64,000 nucleotides of DNA from Sipunculus nudus. Lineage: Eukaryota; Annelida; Sipuncula; Golfingiida; Sipunculidae. The translations under genes were made by a program, and so were the position numbers. The stretch spans positions 27,769,956 through 27,833,955 of the forward strand of contig CM049312.1 of assembly GCA_026874595.1 (NCBI GenBank), written 5' to 3'. Shown here piece by piece: positions 12,095-24,003 of the stretch; position 1 is the first letter of the stretch; each line of letters opens with the position of its first letter. The notes under the pieces were generated by a model. That model was not told where the DNA came from, ran no database searches, and saw nothing but the letters and a program-made list of their open reading frames with translations.

Positions 12095-13570
12095 TATGTC
12101 TCTTATATTGCATGGTTAAGATGAACTTTTACACAACTAGCTGAATACAGGTTATGATCCTCATTTTGGAATATTAAACGATAATTTTATTTTAGTAGAA
12201 AGCGAGGCTTCTTTATGGAAAGTCTGTATTGGTTATAAATTGAGTGATGATTTAAATCTCCAAAGAAAATGTTAATTAATATAGGCTTGGTTAAAAGCGC
12301 TTAAAGTAAATAAACAGCGAAATAAGAAAATTCTTCTCCGATGTCACGACGATACCACACTATTAGCAGCCGATGAACTAGTGTATCTATCTAAATATCT
12401 TTTATTTTTGGAGTGCAACTGAAAATGTGAGTGACCTATGTTGAACTTTTGGATGTAGTTGGAAGATATTAAATTATCTCAAGACCATCGGATTCAAAGC
12501 AAACATCATTGTGTTTAAACTGTATTGTGTCCGGTTTTCATCTAGTCTTGCCACACCTTTAGAAATCGTATGTGGAACTATGATAGGTTAAATTAAAAGC
12601 TATTCCTTGCTTGGTAAACTTGTAGTTCAACATGTGAATCATGCACTGCCACACACTGTCAATATGCGAGGATCAAAGAACTTTATATATGTAATACAAT
12701 GCACCGGCAGATGTTGTGCCGGTTTCAGTGCCTGATACAATCTTATTAGTTTCACCAACTGCTCCAGTCTTTTTTTCCACACTTAATCTTGTGCTCGTCT
12801 TTGTCTTTTCTCCAATGGTTCGTTCCGTAACACCATCGGTTTTCTTCATCCACCTCTCCGTCACTGTATCATCAGGACCAACGGTCATCGCCATCATATC
12901 CCAACCATGACCTAAGGATAATTACTAAGTCTTCACGTGGGAATGCATGGAATATGGCCGGCGCAGAGAGTTTACCAGATTCTAGGGTATTTTGTGGATG
13001 ACTGATGCTCAGGGCGACTCTGATGTATTCGCCTTTAACCCAAAATTTGAACTTTTCAGAATGGTAACTCGTAGCTCTTTTCTCCCGCTTGAACTACCAC
13101 ATCGTTCATATATATGCAATATAAATTGTGGTGTTAGCACATGGGATATTTTTAAATGGCAGCCGGCTGAGGAGAAAGTGGTGAATAACGTTCATTACTA
13201 CGCCTATTTTCCAAACTTTTTACCACTATGTCTTTGCATTTAAAGAGGCGATTTTTGTTCTCTCCGTTTTGGCGGCCATCTTACGATATAATAAAGTTCC
13301 CCTCGAAAGATCAAACAATCCGTGCTCATGCTTACATGTGAACAAAATCACAATACTAGCAACACCACGCTTAACACATTTACCTATTTGAACAAAGGTT
13401 CAACTCTTAACCCCTAAACTCTTTGAGTAATCATTCATCGAGTAATGTCACAATAAGCAACTACACGCTGTCAATATCCTCAGTCTGTTTATCCGTCACG
13501 TGCACTACATGAAATACTCGACACTGTTGATCTTTGACCCCAATGCACGCAATCAAAAGTTTTGGCACAT

Positions 13571-13835
13571 AACCGGCTTTTGTGGCTCAGGGGTAAGGCA
13601 CAGGACTTAAAGCCGGGAGATCGTGAATTCGAATCTCAGCCGAGGTGGTGAGATTTTCCACGGTCGGCACTAACCCTGGGTGAGCACTCTCTGCAGGCTT
13701 AATTGGAAGGTCGTGTCCAACGGTCATGAGTCCCTCATAAACGAGTTCGCCTTTCGGGGGTTCCTCGGGGACGATTACACACCCAGTGACCGCAGATGCA
13801 GCAGTCACCGGGCCTGGTTAACACCAGGAAATAAA
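13571..13835 (+). mobile_element. tRNA-derived SINE
   Basis: The head matches a polymerase III promoter: A box TGGCTCAGGGG (13,583-13,593) fits the consensus at every position, and a B-box core TTCGAATC follows about 33 nt downstream. The body continues to about 13,835 and ends in an A-rich stretch (GGAAATAAAAATGAG). This is the layout of a tRNA-derived SINE. The family was not identified. Confidence 0.6.
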
Positions 13836-14039
13836 AATGAGAGGGAATTGTGTGTTATGCCCTGTCAAGTAGTCCGAAACCGGAATGGAATTCTGCAGAT
13901 ATATATGTTGTGGCAAGGGAGACTTCCAAACACAATGGTACCTAACCTAGTAATCTGATTTTTTACAATGGAAACATTGGAAACATTGTTTTTCCAGGAT
14001 TCATCTCAGTGTTTTTTGTTATTGTTTTAACATCTTAAC

Positions 14040-14580
14040 ATGGCAGATTTCAAACCAGAGACATTTGTTGAAGATCCCGGCTCTCCCGGCTAATCAACTT
14101 GAACATTTGACGAAAGATCAGTTATTGAGTTTCGGACACCAATTAGGGTAAGGTGTAAAATAAAGCTTTCAGAAAGCCAGATATCATTGTTAAAATCATG
14201 CAAGATGTACTTAGCAAAGATTAAATTGAAGAGAGTGAAGAGTGAAGTGGAAACATAAAAAATGACAGCCTTGCAATGCGGTTAGAATTAAAAAAGTTAG
14301 AAATGCAACATGAACTAGCATTAAAACAATTAGAATTAGAAAAACAAAGAGAAGAGAGGGAAGAACATGAAAGGTTAAAACGTTAGGATTAGAAAAAGAA
14401 AGAAAAAGAGAAGAGAGGGAATTAGAAAAACAAAAAGAAATAGAAAGAGAAAGACTACAAAAAGAAAAAGAAATTGAGTAAAAACGACTGGAGTTAGAAA
14501 GACTTAAACTAGAACATAGTCAAAGTGCTCACAGTTTTGATGTTACTAAACACATTAGATTTGTCCCACCTTTTAAAAGG
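14040..14580 (+). pseudogene. retrotransposon Gag N-terminal remnant
   Basis: The frame begins ATGGCAGATTTCAAACCAGA and encodes an N-terminal helical region (LTKDQLLSFGHQL-like). A very Lys/Glu/Arg-rich coiled coil follows at 14,270-14,520, then FDVTKHIRFVPPF, the start of the Gag core seen in many invertebrate Ty3 elements. It is interrupted by stops (for example near 14,090, 14,385 and 14,480). Confidence 0.65.
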
Positions 14581-14639
14581 TACATAGTACAAGAGGCAAG
14601 CTCTTTTCACGTAAATAAGGGAACAACTCCTTTATTGAC

Positions 14640-15875
14640 TGTAACATAGAGTTTGATGCTACGGAGGCCAACGTGCCGTCTGACTCCAAAGAAGAATCCG
14701 TTGCTTGCGGGGTAACAACCTCATTTGATTCCTTCGAGGAATTTAATAAGGCTAGGTTAATACTCAAACATCAAATGGTAATGCCCAAAAGCTATCGCAA
14801 TGAAATTCTAAGCATGGCACATGAGGCTTCTTTGTTTTGCCATTTAGGTATAAATAAACTGATTAGAAAATTAGTTCACATTTCTATTGGCCTACCCTCA
14901 GGACAGATGTTGTACAATATTGTAAATCATGCCATATATGCCAGATGGTAAGCAAGCCCAATCAGAATCCTCATAAACCCAACTTAGGCCTATTCATGCT
15001 TTCAAGGAAACATTTAGTTGGGTTATTGTTGATTTTGTTGGACCACTGCCCAAAACATAATCTGGACATAAATACTTGCTGACAATTATGTGCGCATCTA
15101 CCAGGTCCCTGAGGCAATACTATTGCGCAAAATTAATACCAAAAGTGTTGTCAAGGCTCTGACCAAGTTTGTTACAACTTTTGGATTACTAAAATCCGTC
15201 CAGTCTGACCAAGGGTTTTATTTTATGTCTGGCTTATTCCACCAAGTTATGATTAAGCTAGGTATAAAACAGTACAGCTAGCTCTTCGCCATACCATCCT
15301 GAAAGTCAGGGCGCCCTTGAGCGTTTTCACCAGACATTAGAAAAAACATGATTAGGACTTATTGCTATGACACACAGAAAGACTGGGATGATTGAATCCA
15401 CCTGTTGCTGGTTGCTGTCAGAGAATCCTTTCAGGTTGGGTTTCAGTCACTTTGAGCTAGATTTTTGACACTCAGTTCGCAGTCCATTAAAACTGTTTAA
15501 AGAAAAACTCTTGTGTGAAAATTCTGATTCTCTTAGTTTATTGCAGTATGTCTCAGACTTACAGAGACTGCAAAGTCTAATCTAAAATCTGCACATAATA
15601 AAATAAAAACAAAGTATGACAAGCACTCTGTAAGTAAGACATTTGGGAGCTTGGTGAAAAGTCCTTGCCTTACTACCCATCATGGCAGACCTCTGCAAGC
15701 TAGGGACTTTGGTCCTTACATCGTTTACAAGAAAGTCAGTGATTTATATTACATACTGTTAACCCCAGATAGGCGTAAGAAAAAACAACTGTGCCATGTT
15801 AACATGTTGAAACCACATTTTAACAGAAAAGCACATCAGATGTTGTACATAATGTTCTTGCTGATAATTGTGTAA
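14640..15875 (+). pseudogene. retrotransposon integrase remnant
   Basis: Visible pieces in order: an HHCC-like zinc-binding region (MAHEASLFCHLGINKLIRKL near 14,815); the catalytic core with VDFVGPLPK (15,030) and a QSDQG block (15,205) that would hold two of the three D,D,E acids; and the C-terminal GPY/F-type module (FGPYIVYKK, then LCHVNMLKPHF, 15,710-15,825). Stops and shifts separate the pieces, so it cannot make an active enzyme. Confidence 0.75.
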
Positions 15876-15962
15876 AAACTGACCCTGACCAGTTAAAGTA
15901 GATACTGATTGTAAGTGTGATGTAGACATTCAGTCTGAGACAGTACCACCTAAAACTCAGAC

Positions 15963-17365
15963 GTGCTTAACAACTTCGATGCCAAACTGTCACACCTTAC
16001 CGCCAAACAACAACAAGACCTCAAGAACCTGCTGCGGAATTGTGAACATTTGTTTAGTGACATTCCAACGCAAACTAACATATTGTGCCATGACGTCGAT
16101 GTTGGCGAGGCAAGCACAGTCCAGCAGCATCCTTATAGACTGAATCCAGAAAAGCAAACGTATCTACAAGATGAGGTTCAATATTTGTTTGACAATGATT
16201 TTATTGAAAATAGTAACAGTAGCTGGTGTTCACCATTTATTCTTGTGCCAAAACCGATGTAAGTTATCGTATGTGCACAGATTATCGAAAACTGAACTCT
16301 GTCACTAAGACTGACACGTTCCCGATTCCGAGCATTGATGATTGTATTGATAGAGTCGACAGTTCCAGATATGTCTCCAAGTTTGACTTGTTAAAAGAAT
16401 TCTGGCAATTTCCGCTGACAGAACGAGCGAAAGAAGTGTCAGCATTTGTGACGCCACAAGAACTGTGCCAGTATAAAGTTGTGCCGTTTGGCATAAGGAA
16501 CTCTCCAGCCACGTTTCAGCGGCTCATCCATATGGTTGGCAAGGACATTCATATGCGACGCCTATATTGATGACCTGGTCGTGTACAGCGACACCTTGGA
16601 GAAGCATCTGCAAATCTTTCGCAACCTCTTTGAAAGACTCTGCGAAACACGTCTGGCCGTCAACTTAGTTAAATCTGAGTTTTTTTCATGCAAAAGTGAC
16701 ATTTTTGGGTCATATTGTAGGGCAGGGTCAAGTAAAAGCTGTTGATGCGAAAACAAGGGCTCTTTTTTCGTTTCCTAGACTAGAGAACAAAAAACAAATA
16801 ATGCGTTTTCTTGGTATGGTTGGATACTACAGGAAGTTTGGTCCAAAGTTTTCTGCTGTAGCTGAACCTTTGACTAATTGTTAAAGAAGAAACAAAAGTT
16901 TGTATGGAATGTTCAGTGTGAAAATGCATTTCAGAAATATGTGCAATTCTGCAAAATTCACCAGTTTTAGCAGCCTAAGACTTTTCTGTACCTTTTAAGT
17001 TAGCTGTAGATGCTGGTGAAGCTGCTGGTGCTGTGTTCTTAAAGAAGGCGGTGATGGCATAGATCATCCAATTTGTTATTTTTCGGGAAAGTTTGACGCA
17101 AACCAGAAAAAACTACTCCACTATTGAAGGAGAATGTTTGGCTTTGATTTTGGCATTGCATCATTTTGAAGTTTGTGTTACTTCATCAGTCAGGCCTATC
17201 ATTGTGTTCAATGATCACACTCCCCACACGTTCATGAACAAGTTGGGGTGTAAAAATCGGAGATTGTTGAGATAGAGTTTGTTTTTTACAGGATTACAAT
17301 TTTGAAATCAGACACATTAAGGGGGAAGACAATGTACTTGCTGATTGCTTATCGAGATGTTGTAT
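15963..17365 (+). pseudogene. retrotransposon reverse transcriptase-RNase H remnant
   Basis: The RT motifs are clear: PFILVPKP, RMCTDYRKLNSVTK, KFDLL.EFWQFPL, FGIRNSPATFQRL, then the catalytic box YIDDLVVYS and FLGHIVG with KK.I..FLGMVGYYRKF. RNase H follows with NYSTIEGECLAL and the terminal HIKGEDNVLADCLSRC-like end at about 17,360. Frameshifts occur near 16,260, 16,550, 16,700 and 16,885. In intact family members this enzyme copies the element RNA into DNA. Confidence 0.85.
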
Positions 17366-19003
17366 GAAATGTTGTAAACGGGATGTTTATGTAATGTTGT
17401 AAAAAGATGATTTTTGCAATATTGTAACAATTTAGTGATTGTGATCGTTTTTGAGAAACTTTCTGATTTCTTACAGGGGTATATATATATACATAAATTT
17501 CGTAAAACGTTAGCGTTCGCTCTATTTCTTTGATCTATCACGGACTAACCGGCTTAATTGCGCCATGAAGAGAGCTCTTGGAAAGGGCAACGTTAGGCTT
17601 TGAAGAATACTGGCGATAATTAAAAAAGTATATAATTCAAGATGAAAATGGTGATCGCCGACATCGCCCTATTCCCGCCCTGCTCAAGAGACCCGGTGAT
17701 TAAGGCTAGGGAAATTGTGTGCAATATATAATGCTGTATGTTCCTGGGCTGTAGTTCGTGTAGTTAAATTTATTGAACGCCATAAAATTCCTTTATGTGG
17801 TGGTAGCCGAATCGAGCTGTTTCGTTAACATGTTTTTTTTTTATTGTTTTTTTTTTTGGCTCAGCAGTGCATGACTGAAAGTCAACTGATATATAGGAAT
17901 GACGCTTTGTCCGTCGTGCGTCCGGCCGTCCGTTAGAAAGGTGGAAATCGTAACCTCTGAATCTAGAAGTGTTTAACCAGGGAGGTCAAAATATCTCCAT
18001 GGAAACCTGAAATTAGGTCACTGCGACCTACATACTTGGAGCTATGAGGCTTGTAAGTACCACCAGAATAATTTTTTTTTTTAATTATACAAAACCCTCA
18101 GTATCTTAATAATTATTGCAAGGATTGCCATAAATCTTGCCTTGAATATTGACCATGATTAGTTTTGTCAAACTTATTGCGCCACCAGTATTTTTTCTAG
18201 TTTTAAGACGGTCAGACTCAGCAATCATGTCAGTTTCTTAACTGTGGTTTTATCTAGTGGTCCGAAACCTGATGTGTTCATCGATCATAAGGTTGTGCCC
18301 CATAGCAATCACCCTGTCCGCCAGTCTATCCTTCCTTCCGTCCCCTATACATCAACAAATTTTTTTCCGGATTATAACTTGTTAGATAGTTACCTGTCAG
18401 TGTTCTTGTTGTGTCAGGAAATGGTGGATGGGTTGTATGAACATCAGCACGGTGCAAGTTCAAGGATTGTGAGGTCTCCGATTTTCCGGTCACTAGGTCA
18501 AGGGTCAAGGTCACAGGACCCACATTTAGAAACAACTCATAATAAAATTCTTATAGACAAATTCAGCTGAGCGTAGAGACACATGACGATTACGTAATAA
18601 AAGATGGAGGTTCACTAAGTTGAAGGCAGATATTACTTATGGAACTGACCCGACACTCTTTTGTTTATCAAATATATACATTACCGTAATCCCCATGCAC
18701 AGGCTTGCTATTACCGAGAAAAAGAAGCAAGAAACGGTTTTAAAGAAAAAGAGCATACATTCAATAAACGACTTTTCAAGGTTTGTATATGAGCAATGCA
18801 TGCAATCCTTTGACCTCAGTGTTGCCACAGGTAGATTATTCTTGAAAGTCCATAGTCCACGTCTTAATCGTGGCTTCATGTAAACACAAAGATAAGGTTT
18901 AAATGCTTGAAAGTACACTTAGACCTTGATATATCTTACTGAATGAATAGAAGAGTATTTTAGCCTTACAGCCGTGTTTAGTTTAACTGCAGTTCAATTC
19001 ATC
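17366..19003. other. retroelement 3' flank and dispersed repeats, no gene
   Basis: AT-rich sequence. The piece at about 17,975-18,030 (core CCTGAAATTAGGT) recurs at 24,200-24,255, so it belongs to a dispersed repeat family. The stretch 18,240-18,560, with its CCGTCC/TCCTTCC motifs, looks like another common invertebrate repeat. No exon was recognised. Confidence 0.45.
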
Positions 19004-19357
19004 ATGTATAAGCCGTGCACTATGGAAATCAGGGGGCCCGTTGATTCCAGCATAAAACCATTCCAAATCAGTGGAAGACTGGAGGAAATGTCATGTTTGG
19101 AGCGTAGCGGTCCGCAAATGCTAGTCGGAGTAATACAGCGTATCCAATCGGAGGGCTTGATGGCTGTTTTACCTGACGGACCGAGTGTGCAAGTAGTTGA
19201 TGAGTACTGTTTCATAAGTATCCCCAGCACGAAGCCGGGTGAAGGTCTCCTTTTGCGACAGATTGTTGGTGACATATTATTGGGAAACGGATATAAGCTT
19301 ACTTGGATTTCTGTTGGACCAGATCAGATGGTCATCGAGAAATGGGTGTTAAAATGA
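19004..19357 (+). CDS. small intronless protein, paralogue of 8,282-8,647 (unknown function)
   Basis: A 117 aa frame starting at ATG 19,004. The longer frame from 18,974 begins with GTG and is not used. The start context (TTCATCATGTA) resembles that of the paralogue (ATCATCATGAG), and similarity covers the whole protein, including the MEIRGP start, QISGR, PGEGLLLRQ and the VIEKWVLK end. The two genes lie about 10.7 kb apart on the same strand and are clearly diverged, so the duplication is old and both frames were kept. No signal peptide, membrane helix or known motif is visible. Function unknown. Confidence 0.6.
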   Translation: MYKPCTMEIRGPVDSSIKPFQISGRLEEMSCLERSGPQMLVGVIQRIQSEGLMAVLPDGPSVQVVDEYCFISIPSTKPGEGLLLRQIVGDILLGNGYKLTWISVGPDQMVIEKWVLK

Positions 19358-19531
19358 AACAGATTTCGCATAACAGACTTGTATTAAGCGCCGTGCCAAA
19401 GGATTTTGTGTTTGCTTCTTGGGTACATTTCCATTGTCCGGTATTTTGGATAATATGGATAATATATAAATACCATTTGCTTTAGAATTTAACCTTGCTT
19501 CATAAACTTGATACGCTTATGCATTTTTAAG

Positions 19532-20095
19532 AGATACAGGGACGAAAAAACGCCGCTTGGATGACACTACCCGGTACTGGATAAATATGTTATTGATAAG
19601 GAAAGAGTGATAAAAGAGTTATTAACAGATACAGGGACGACAATACGCCGCTTGGATGACACTACCCGACACTGGATAAATATGTAATTGATAAGGAAAG
19701 AGTGATAAAGAGTTATTAACAGATACAGGGACGAAACAACGCCGCTTGGATGACACTACCCGGTACTGGATAAATATGTTATTGATAAGGAAAGAGTGAT
19801 AAAAGAGTTATTAACAGATACAGGGACGACAATACGCCGCTTGGATGACACTACCCGACACTGGATAAATATGTAATTGGTAAGAATAGAGTAATAAAGA
19901 GTTATTTACAGATACAGGGACGATAATACGCCGCTTGGATGACACTACCCGACACTAGAGAAATATGTAATTGATAAGAAAAGAGTGATTCAAGAGTTAT
20001 TAACAGATACAGGGACCATGAGACGCCGGTTGGGTGACACTGTCTGGCACTGGATAAATATGTTATTGATAAGAACAGAGCGATTAAAAAAGTCT
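19532..20095. repeat. six tandem copies of a 94-95-bp unit
   Basis: Each unit starts AGATACAGGGACGA and contains CGCCGCTTGGATGACACTAC and a GATAAATATGT stretch. Starts at 19,532, 19,627, 19,721, 19,816, 19,910 and 20,005 give periods of 94 or 95 bp. Units 1/3 and 2/4 are more alike, which suggests growth by two-unit duplication. Confidence 0.9.
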
Positions 20096-20328
20096 TCCCG
20101 CCTATCACACATGCATGTTTTGATAACCTGGTCATAGTAATCACCATTAAAGAGATTGAAACTCCGCAAGAACAAACAAATAGTTTTAGACGCAAGGTGG
20201 CACTGGTTTAGAAGGATGGACTGGAATTATGTAAAAAATATCAATTAAATAACTTCATTTACATTATTTTGTGTAGTTGGAAAATACTTCGTGAAGAACA
20301 AATGGCACACCTTTTCTAAGTTTGTATC

Positions 20329-20385
<57 letters not shown>

Positions 20386-20904
20386 TTGTGTGTGTGTGTA
20401 TACCTAGATATTAAGCACGTTGGAGCATCTTGTTATTACTCCCGAGTTTCACGCCAGTGTAGTGGATGATTTCTACACACGGGCGATCATCAGATAACTG
20501 ACGCTTGTTGGGAACCCTGTTGCTGTTATTTACTCTTTGCACGTTTCTGTAGTTTAAGATTTCTGCATTTTGAAACTCATACGCGACGCCTGAGCTCTTT
20601 GGTCTCCTGTACGGGAGGCAAAATATTACCTCGTTTGCAGGAGATTACCGGCAGGTGCGCCACTGTCGCAGCAGTCAGTGGGGGCAAAAACAAAGATGAC
20701 CGACGCTTACTAAAACGCTTGTTGAACAGGATTATTGACGCGTCGCTTTAAGAGGTAGAATGCTGTTTTTCTTCTCCATACAGAGGCTGTATTGATGACG
20801 TTTAATTGCGTAGAGTGCTGGATTATTTCCCAGGTAGTTGAATATTTTATTTTTTTCTCTTTAAGGCAAAAAAATGGCCCCCTGTTCCCCCCCCCCCCCC
20901 CGGC
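20096..20904. other. no gene; (TA)n/(TG)n microsatellite
   Basis: Holds a TA then TG dinucleotide run at about 20,333-20,400 and a C homopolymer near 20,888. The conserved-looking stretch around 20,420-20,530 may be a repeat. No exon was recognised. Confidence 0.5.
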
Positions 20905-21600
20905 TACGCGCCGGATATTAAAAAGCCGCCTTACACAGGTATTAATCTGCTTGTCAATCAGAAAAGACGATTCCAAAATAACTCCAAGATTACGAAGAGG
21001 AAGCAGATGTAATGTCATGATGACCTATCTTTATTTAAAAAAACCTGTCGCCTGTGACTTCCTTGAAATGACCATGATTTCAGTTTTGTCTTCGTTAAGT
21101 TTAAGATGATCAATTCTCATCTCCCGTAATTTCTGCTACACTTACCTGCACGCGATTTATACCTCTCGCTTGAAGTATGTATATATCTGTGTCATTAGCA
21201 TATATGCATGGGATAATCTAATTTAAGTTTAGGAAAAATGTATGATACCGGAGAGTTATTTCTTTTTAAAATCTTTGGTTCTAATATAGACCCCTTGGGA
21301 AAGCCATATTCTACATGTTTCGATTCAGACATTGTGTTTCCAATCAAAATACGTTGACTACGACCGGATATAGGTAAGACTGTATCCAATGTAAAGTTGT
21401 ACCACGGACACCATAAATAGTCATGTAAACGCGCAATTCAACAAAATATTATGTTCTATAATATCAACAGCAGCAGACAGGTTTAGCATGGTCGGTACTA
21501 CAGCATTCCCTTGATCAACTACCCTTAAAATATCATTTATAATACGCAGAAGTGCTGTTTCTGTTAAATAATTACTTGTGTATCAGGAAATCAATCTATA
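20905..21600 (-). mobile_element. LINE reverse transcriptase fragment
   Basis: Read on the minus strand from about 21,600, the decayed frame shows the usual LINE RT blocks in order: ETALLRIINDIL and a LSAAVDIIEHNILL block (the D..K/D-D box 'LDLSAAFDTIDH' type), SGRSQRILIGN, GFPKGSILEP, a YANDT remnant of the catalytic YADDT, HLKLNEDKTEIMVI, and LGVILESSFLIDKQI. The second Asp of the active site is changed to Asn and frames shift several times, so it is dead. It resembles CR1/L2/jockey-type elements. Confidence 0.8.
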
Positions 21601-23219
21601 TTTTCATGTGTTGTGAAATATGAGTCCACATATTTCTCCAAACGTTTTGATTATATGGAGATTTGGGACTGGCCTATAGTTTTACACAGGGGTGAAGGGA
21701 TTCTGATACTAAAGAGGTATGCATATTCCCATATTTTCAGAACAGCTTCCTTGCCTTAAAACATACGTTTATTCCATCTTTCCTATCTTCTTACGTCAAT
21801 CTATCCTTTCTTTATTTTGTTTTATTTTAAATTTTAATATAAAACAAGTGTCCCATGGGCCACGACGCTCAGGCGAAGTTGACTGGGTGCTTATTTCTTG
21901 TATTATAATTTTATACTATATGCACCTGTGGAAAATCCACGATTCTGTATAAGATAAATAGTTCTGCAACAAGCTGGTAGGGACTGAATGTTGCATTTTA
22001 TAATCCTGGGCTTCCATGGAGACTTTTTTCCATGTGGTTCACTATGTGATATAAAGATTATTTGTGCAAGAATTCTCCAGGTAACCCCTGTACAGTCAGC
22101 AAAGAATGGCAAATTATGCTATTCAACGAATAAAAAACAAAGAAATACGTTTTAGAAAAAGACCTGATGCATATTTAGGGTGTACGAATTATGAGTGAGA
22201 TTTTTATGATAAACAACATGATGACGACATCATCATTGGTGGAGTGATGACAATATAATATGTAACGATTGTATATAGAAGCCATCTGCTGTGAAAATAA
22301 CTTGAAAAAATGACAAGACTATAGCTAGTGAAAGTTTAAGAAAGATAATTTGTATAAAATGGAGCTCAGATGACATCACAGAACATGTTTTTAGTTGCCA
22401 ATTAAGGGTAATCTGAGGTATGATATCTGCAATGTTGACGGATATCAACAATGGAATGTCGGAAAATAACTATAGCTTCCCTAAATATGATTGCAGTTTC
22501 AATCAGTACGATGACTACGTTTCCATCAGTATATCTTACCATGCTAAAGCTGACAGTTTTCTCAAGTTGTGTGATCATCTGTATTCTTAAAACTGGAAAA
22601 GAAAGGGTTCACTCTCGGCCCCGAGAACGTCTTGATAGAGAAATGGAAAAGATAAATTACTGTCAGTATATTTGTTATAGCAATTAGCTGCTGGGAGATG
22701 TTTTCTTAGGGACGAATTATACGGCTCCATTATGAAATTATACTAGGTTTTTTTTGTGTTAATGAGCAGCGCTGGGGATGTGTCTCTTTCACTTTTGTCG
22801 TTGGTCTGATAAATACAGGAAAACAGTTATTCTTGAAGCCTAAGTTTTGGGCACCATGCACTTGAATTCTGACCTTAACATTAAGAAGTTAAAGTATGAG
22901 CTTTAACTCAGCGTATGTGCAATTCAATTCTCCTCACGGATATGAACCCCTTCTGTTACGATGAAGCGTCAGACAGAGCTTGTTAAGTGCTTATCAGTGG
23001 AAACTCCATTTAAAGGGTCTTACAATGTCACAATGTAAATATAGGTCAGGGTTATATACAGAGACACACATGAAGCCTGGTAAACACGTTCTTATTATGA
23101 AGATACCACGCTCGTTAAAAAAAGTCTTGAATTTAAATGGCGCCTTAGTAAGGCTGATGATGTCATCAAAATTATATACATGTATATGATCATAACAAAA
23201 TAAGATAAATAAAATGACA
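21601..23219. other. AT-rich intergenic DNA, no gene recognised
   Basis: Short frames on both strands have no family similarity, start context or splice sites that I could recognise. Confidence 0.45.
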
Positions 23220-24003
23220 TCCTTTTTTATAACCATCTGATCAGGGACAACCCTTTATTATAACCAACTGATCAGGGATATATTTTTTTATAATCAAGTC
23301 ATCAGGGACACCCCTTTTTATTACCAATTGATCAATGACATCCATTTTTATAACCATATGACAATTGACATCCCTTTTAAAATACTAAATGACCAGTAAT
23401 ATCCCTTTTTTATAACCATGTAACCAGTGACTTCCCTTTTAGTTTTGAAGTGATCAGTGACATCCCTTTTTATTACCAAGTGATCAGTGACATCCCTTTT
23501 TATTATCAAGTGAACAGTGACATCCCTTTTTATCACCAACTGATAAGTGACATCCCTTTTTATTATCAAGTGATCAGTGACATCCCTTTTTATCATTAAG
23601 TTATCAGTAAAATCTCTTTTTATTATCAAGTGATCAGTGTAATCCATTTATATAACCAAATGAAACCGTGACAATCTTTTGTCACCAAGTGATCAGTGAC
23701 ATACCTTTTTATAACTAAGTGATCAGTGACATCCCATTTTATAACCAAGTGAACAGTGGCATCCCGTTTTATTATCAAATGATCAGTGTCATCCATTTTT
23801 ATTATCAAGTGATAAGTGACATCCCTTTTTATTATCAAGTGATCAGTGACACCCCTTTTTATTACCAACTGATCAGTGGCATCCCGTTTTATTATCAAAT
23901 GATCAGTGTCTTCCATTTTTATTATCAAGTGATAAGTGACATCCCTTTTTATTATCAAGTGATCAGTGACACCCCTTTTTATTACCAACTGATCAGTGAC
24001 AGG
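23220..24003. repeat. 30-bp minisatellite
   Basis: About 26 copies of a 30 bp unit (CATCCCTTTTTATTATCAAG plus TGATCAGTGA). The array is degenerate at its left end, and a 120 bp higher-order block is repeated at 23,750-23,870 and 23,870-23,990. The unit is ten codons long and open on both strands, so apparent 96-120 aa proteins with 10-residue repeats are artefacts. Confidence 0.95.

Larger units (their letters stand above)
8648..13570. other. AT-rich intergenic DNA, no gene recognised
   Basis: Contains a TA microsatellite (8,871-8,942) and a CT microsatellite (about 11,979-12,090). An NRF1-like palindrome GCGCATGCGC near 10,818 may mark a promoter. The minus-strand frame 12,673-12,897 is Thr/Ser/Lys-rich, is preceded by an AG (CCTTAG) and could be an exon, but the complementary strand is open too. 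Nothing else was recognised. Confidence 0.45.
14040..17365 (+). mobile_element. degenerate Ty3/gypsy-type LTR retrotransposon with integrase upstream of reverse transcriptase
   Basis: A single decayed element with domains in the order Gag, integrase, reverse transcriptase, RNase H, all on the plus strand and broken by many stops and frameshifts. Standard Ty3/gypsy elements place integrase after RNase H. The order here is that of Ty1/copia and of the Gmr1-like Ty3 group, while the RT and integrase sequences themselves are Ty3-like. Protease and most of Gag after the FDVTKHIRFVPPF motif are missing, so an internal deletion at about 14,580 joins Gag to integrase. No convincing pair of LTRs was found by eye. 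Confidence 0.8.

Noticed and set aside
11898-12144. Ser/Leu or Arg/Glu repeat proteins
   Set aside because: They are the CT microsatellite read on either strand.
12673-12897. Possible Thr/Lys-rich exon on the minus strand
   Set aside because: An AG precedes it, but both strands are open and no neighbouring exons were recognised, so it was not called.
23348-23988. 99-120-aa frames with ten-residue repeats on both strands
   Set aside because: Translation of the 30 bp minisatellite; both strands are open.
23220-24003. CRISPR-like array
   Set aside because: The repeats are contiguous without unique spacers, in animal DNA.
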